A DNA stretch of 37,514 nt from Deltaproteobacteria bacterium (GTDB taxonomy: Bacteria; Desulfobacterota; Desulfarculia; Adiutricales; JAFDHD01), in assembly GCA_019306365.1 (NCBI GenBank), contig JAFDLS010000047.1:1-37514 (forward strand). Reading direction: 5' to 3'. Below the pieces are notes generated by a model. That model did no database searches, had not been told where the DNA came from, and was given only the letters and a program-made list of their open reading frames with translations. This document shows, piece after piece, positions 34,331 to 37,514 of the stretch. Both the position numbers and the translations under genes were made by a program. The first letter of the stretch is position 1; the number at the start of each line of letters is the position of its first letter.

Positions 34331-35299
34331 ATGCTAGAGACGAAATTGACCGAATTATTGGGGATCAAGTATCCCATTCAATGCGGGACCATGCAGGGTT
34401 TGAGCCGGGCGGAACTGGTGGCGGCTGCGGCCAACGCCGGATGTTTGGCTTGCATACCAGCGGCAACCTTCCCATCGAGGGAAGAGCTTCTCGATGAAAT
34501 TAAAAAGACGCGGGACTTGACAGATCAAGCGTTTGGGGTGAACGTATCTCTGTTTCCCGCCTTGATGCCGAGGCCGCCGGAGGAATTAATCGGAACGGTC
34601 ATCGAAGCCGGAGTCAAAATTATTGAAACGGCCGGCCGCAACCCTCAGCCTCATCGGGATCAAATTGCAGCGGCCGGTCTTATTCACATCCATAAATGCG
34701 CTCGTGTCCGTGACGCGATCAAGGTGGACAAGCTGGGTGTGGACGTGGTTTCCATCGTCGGTACGGAATGCGGCGGTCACCCGAGCATGGAGGGGGTGAC
34801 CTCATTGGTCCTGATACCTCAAGCCGTGGATGGTTGTGAGAAGCCTCTGATAGCGGGCGGCGGTTTCAGCGACGGACGTTCCCTGATCATTGCATTGGCT
34901 ATGGGAGCCGCGGGCGTTAACATGGGCACTCGCTTCATGGCTACAAAAGAATGCCCCACACACGAAGCCGTGAAGGAAAAAATGGTTGAGGTTCCGGAAA
35001 CAAGTACGATAATCGTCATGCAATCCCTGGGAAATCCCAGCAGAGTCCTCAGAACTCCCTGGACCGAAAATATTGTTGAAAAGGAAAAGGAAGGAGCCAC
35101 ACTGGAAGAACTCATTCCCCTGATCAGCGGGGAGGCCAGCCAAAAAGGCGGATGGGTTGAAGGCAACGTAGATCAGGGTATGATGCCGGTCGGGCAGGTC
35201 GTTGGCCGGATCAAAAACATACCGACCGTTGCGGAACTGGTCGAGTCCATCGTGGAAGAAGCCAAAGAAGTCAAAGCCAAGCTCGATAAGATCTTTTAA
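34331..35299 (+). CDS. Nitronate monooxygenase / FabK-like FMN enoyl reductase family protein
   Basis: LGIKYPIQCGTMQGLSRAELVAAAANAG, FGVNVSLFP, GTECGGHPSMEGVTSLVLIPQAV, IAGGGFSDGRSLIIALAMGAAGVNMGTRFMATKEC. Confidence 0.9.
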   Translation: MLETKLTELLGIKYPIQCGTMQGLSRAELVAAAANAGCLACIPAATFPSREELLDEIKKTRDLTDQAFGVNVSLFPALMPRPPEELIGTVIEAGVKIIETAGRNPQPHRDQIAAAGLIHIHKCARVRDAIKVDKLGVDVVSIVGTECGGHPSMEGVTSLVLIPQAVDGCEKPLIAGGGFSDGRSLIIALAMGAAGVNMGTRFMATKECPTHEAVKEKMVEVPETSTIIVMQSLGNPSRVLRTPWTENIVEKEKEGATLEELIPLISGEASQKGGWVEGNVDQGMMPVGQVVGRIKNIPTVAELVESIVEEAKEVKAKLDKIF

Positions 35300-35365
35300 T
35301 GACCCGTTTTGATCGGTAACTGACGCGTTTCGTTAGCGCGTTCGCAAAACTAAATAACGGTAAGT

Positions 35366-35404
35366 GATGGCCGCAGGCGAATCCATTTTTTAGCTGCGGC
35401 CATC
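35366..35404. terminator. Strong inverted repeat, possible terminator between convergent genes
   Basis: GATGGCCGCAG...CTGCGGCCATC, 11-bp perfect stem with 17-nt loop, short T run only (tttatc). Confidence 0.5.
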
Positions 35405-35480
35405 TTTATCATAAACCGCGCGCACCATGAATGAGTCTCCAGTTGCGAGACGCCGAGAAATATCGATTTAATTTGAAAAA

Positions 35481-36626
35481 TTAACCATGCTGCCCTAGCA
35501 ACTCATCTGCCTTCTTGAGCCATTCAGAAATGTCGATCTCCTGGGGGCAGAGTTCTTCACATTCCTTGCACTCCTCACAATGTTCAGCCCGTTCGTCTTC
35601 CGGGATCCTGATGCCGTAGAGAAACTTCACCCTTGCCACGTCACCGTATATCATGGCGTCGTTGTAGAGCCCGAAGATGCCGGGAATATTTACATTATTA
35701 GGGCAAGGCATGCAGTATTTGCAGTCGGTGCAGGGAATCGATGACCGTTTTCTGAATTCTTCCTGGACCCGGGTAATCAAAGACAGTTCATCCCCGGTCA
35801 ATGTATTGGAGCCGGAACGATCCGCGGCCGCCACGTTTTCAATGACGTGATCCATTTTGCTCATGCCGCTAAGGACCGTTGAAACTTCCGGCTGGTTCCA
35901 AACCCATTGCAGCGCCCATTCAGACGGGGAGCGCGAGTCTGAAGCCGAATCCCACAACTTGGCCACACCTTCCGGCGGTTTCTTGGCCAGCTGGCCGCCG
36001 CGTATCGGTTCCATGATCACCACGGCCAAACCCTTTTCAGCGGCGTATTTGAGCCCTTTCGTACCTGCCTGATACTCCGTGTCCATATAGTTATATTGAA
36101 TCTGGCAGAGGGCCCACTTATCATAGGCGTCCACGATTTCTTCAAAGACCTCGTATTCGTCATGAAACGAAAACCCCAAATGTCCAATCCGGTCGTCGCT
36201 GATTGCCTTTTCCGCCCAACTCAGCACTTCCAGATCGCGGAGTTTCGGCCATCTTTCCTTATTGAGTCCATGCAAAAGATAAAAGTCAACGTGATCCACC
36301 TGAAGGCGGCAAAACTGCTCATTGAGATATTTATCAAAGTCGTCAGCCGTCTGGATAACCCAGGACGGCATTTTCGTGGCCAGCTTGACCTTGTCCCGAT
36401 ACCCATTTTTAAGCACGCGCCCGACCAAGCCTTCACTGGTTCCACCATGATAAGGATAGGCGGTGTCTATGTAATTGACACCATTATCAAAGGCGTATTG
36501 AATCATCTTCATGGCCTCGGGTTCATTGATCTTGGACTGATCCTTATCGATCACTGGCAGCCTCATGGCTCCAAATCCAAGCGCCGAAACCTGCCAATCC
36601 AGCCTACCAAAACGGCGATACTTCAT
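35481..36626 (-). CDS. Aldo/keto reductase with C-terminal 4Fe-4S ferredoxin domain
   Basis: MKYRRFGRLDWQVSALGFGAMRLP, VNYIDTAYPYHGGTSE, HLGFSFHDE; C-terminal CTDCKYCMPCPNNV...CEECKECEELCPQEIDI. Confidence 0.93.
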   Translation of the reverse strand: MKYRRFGRLDWQVSALGFGAMRLPVIDKDQSKINEPEAMKMIQYAFDNGVNYIDTAYPYHGGTSEGLVGRVLKNGYRDKVKLATKMPSWVIQTADDFDKYLNEQFCRLQVDHVDFYLLHGLNKERWPKLRDLEVLSWAEKAISDDRIGHLGFSFHDEYEVFEEIVDAYDKWALCQIQYNYMDTEYQAGTKGLKYAAEKGLAVVIMEPIRGGQLAKKPPEGVAKLWDSASDSRSPSEWALQWVWNQPEVSTVLSGMSKMDHVIENVAAADRSGSNTLTGDELSLITRVQEEFRKRSSIPCTDCKYCMPCPNNVNIPGIFGLYNDAMIYGDVARVKFLYGIRIPEDERAEHCEECKECEELCPQEIDISEWLKKADELLGQHG

Positions 36627-36746
36627 TGATTTATCCTCCAGGAGTATAATAATGAACTAAAATCTATTCGCAATTTGTTCGAATTCAATTAAAAAGAGAA
36701 TATAAACGAATAGCCGCTGGATGTCAATTTGACGCCCCGGGTTGAA

Positions 36747-36837
36747 TATGTAGTTTTAAAACATGGGTAACACTCCGAAGGTATATTTTATGATGAGGAT
36801 ATGCTAATCTTCATCGTACTCAACGGCGGTTACCCAT
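36747..36837 (-). repeat. Family C near-palindromic repeat, copy C2 (inverted relative to C1)
   Basis: atgggtaacactccgaagg...ggcggttacccat; core 36763-36837 differs from the C1 reverse complement at 2 of 75 positions; identity extends 16 bp further on one side. Confidence 0.85.
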
Positions 36838-36972
36838 GTTTGAAATTACGACACAAATGAGTTTGTTGAGATAGGGAACAAAAAAAATGGAAGCAATTGA
36901 AGTAACTGACGCCAGAAAAAGAAATTAATAAGGCGGTCGGGTTTGTCTAGACCATTATAACCTTTTGATCAT

Positions 36973-37485
36973 TCAACTGTTGGATTTATTATATGAATCC
37001 AAAACACTTAAATGGAAAAATATATTATCCAATATCGTTTCTTTATCTTTATAGTTACCACTGAATAGTTGGTCGAAGAGAGATAAAAGGTCAGTACGGC
37101 ATGCATTCAGTTCTTTTTCAGTGACGATTAGAAATTTATCCTGATCTACTGGATTGAACATTGTTCCATAAGATTCGAAATTTTTTCTGGCTTCCGCTAG
37201 GGAATATCTTTTATCAGAGAATAAGTTACTACCATATATTTCGGACACTCCTTCCATCTCAGGAGGTGTTGGATTGCTAAATCCGTCATCCTCCCATCCA
37301 CAAATAACACAATAAGTAACCATATCAGGATCATCATGCAATGGATCTGGAATTAATTCGTTTACGGTTGGATATCCACAACACTGGCATGATCTTAGAT
37401 CTACAATTTTACCTGGTTCTGTATCAAAGAAAACTCTCCTTTGCTCAATAAGGGCATGCATATTCAAGGCTGGTATTGGTAGCAC
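36973..37485 (-). CDS. CPCC-like cysteine-rich domain protein (possibly N-terminally truncated by the window)
   Basis: SCQCCGYPTVNE...YCVICGWEDDGFSNPTPPEMEG...YSLAEARKNFESYGTM, as in CPCC-family proteins; GTG start at 37485 but the frame stays open to the window edge. Confidence 0.7.
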   Translation of the reverse strand: MLPIPALNMHALIEQRRVFFDTEPGKIVDLRSCQCCGYPTVNELIPDPLHDDPDMVTYCVICGWEDDGFSNPTPPEMEGVSEIYGSNLFSDKRYSLAEARKNFESYGTMFNPVDQDKFLIVTEKELNACRTDLLSLFDQLFSGNYKDKETILDNIFFHLSVLDSYNKSNS

Positions 37486-37514
37486 ATTTACTCTGAGATC
37501 ATCACGCCCTGGAG

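Overview
The window looks like chromosomal DNA of a Deltaproteobacterium/Desulfobacterota-like organism; this lineage call is inferred from gene content and order. It carries ordinary housekeeping genes: ligA, acyP, recN, Sua5/YrdC, an HU/IHF-type gene, sppA, rpsA, lgt, acetoacetate-CoA ligase, a FabK/nitronate monooxygenase-like gene, and a ferredoxin-type aldo/keto reductase. It also carries a large minus-strand type IV pilus minor-pilin locus: prepilin peptidase, histidine kinase, sigma-54 response regulator, FimT/GspH, PilV, PilW, PilX, PilY1, a small secreted protein, then PilB. The most unusual content is not annotated by the ORF track. (i) A ~190-bp dispersed intergenic element (family A, 5 copies, all in the same orientation) is built of two adjacent stem-loop units, with a compensatory change in one hairpin. 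(ii) A ~143-171-bp MITE-like element (family B, 3 copies) has terminal inverted repeats, and all three copies lie inside or directly against a family A copy, one with a clean 5-bp target duplication. (iii) A near-palindromic 75-91-bp element (family C) has two inverted copies near the two ends of the window. (iv) pilY1 is broken into three frames by a perfect 50-bp tandem duplication and a probable +1 in a 4-nt homopolymer; deleting exactly one 50-bp copy rejoins the downstream frame. No tRNA, rRNA, CRISPR array or transposase gene was recognised.
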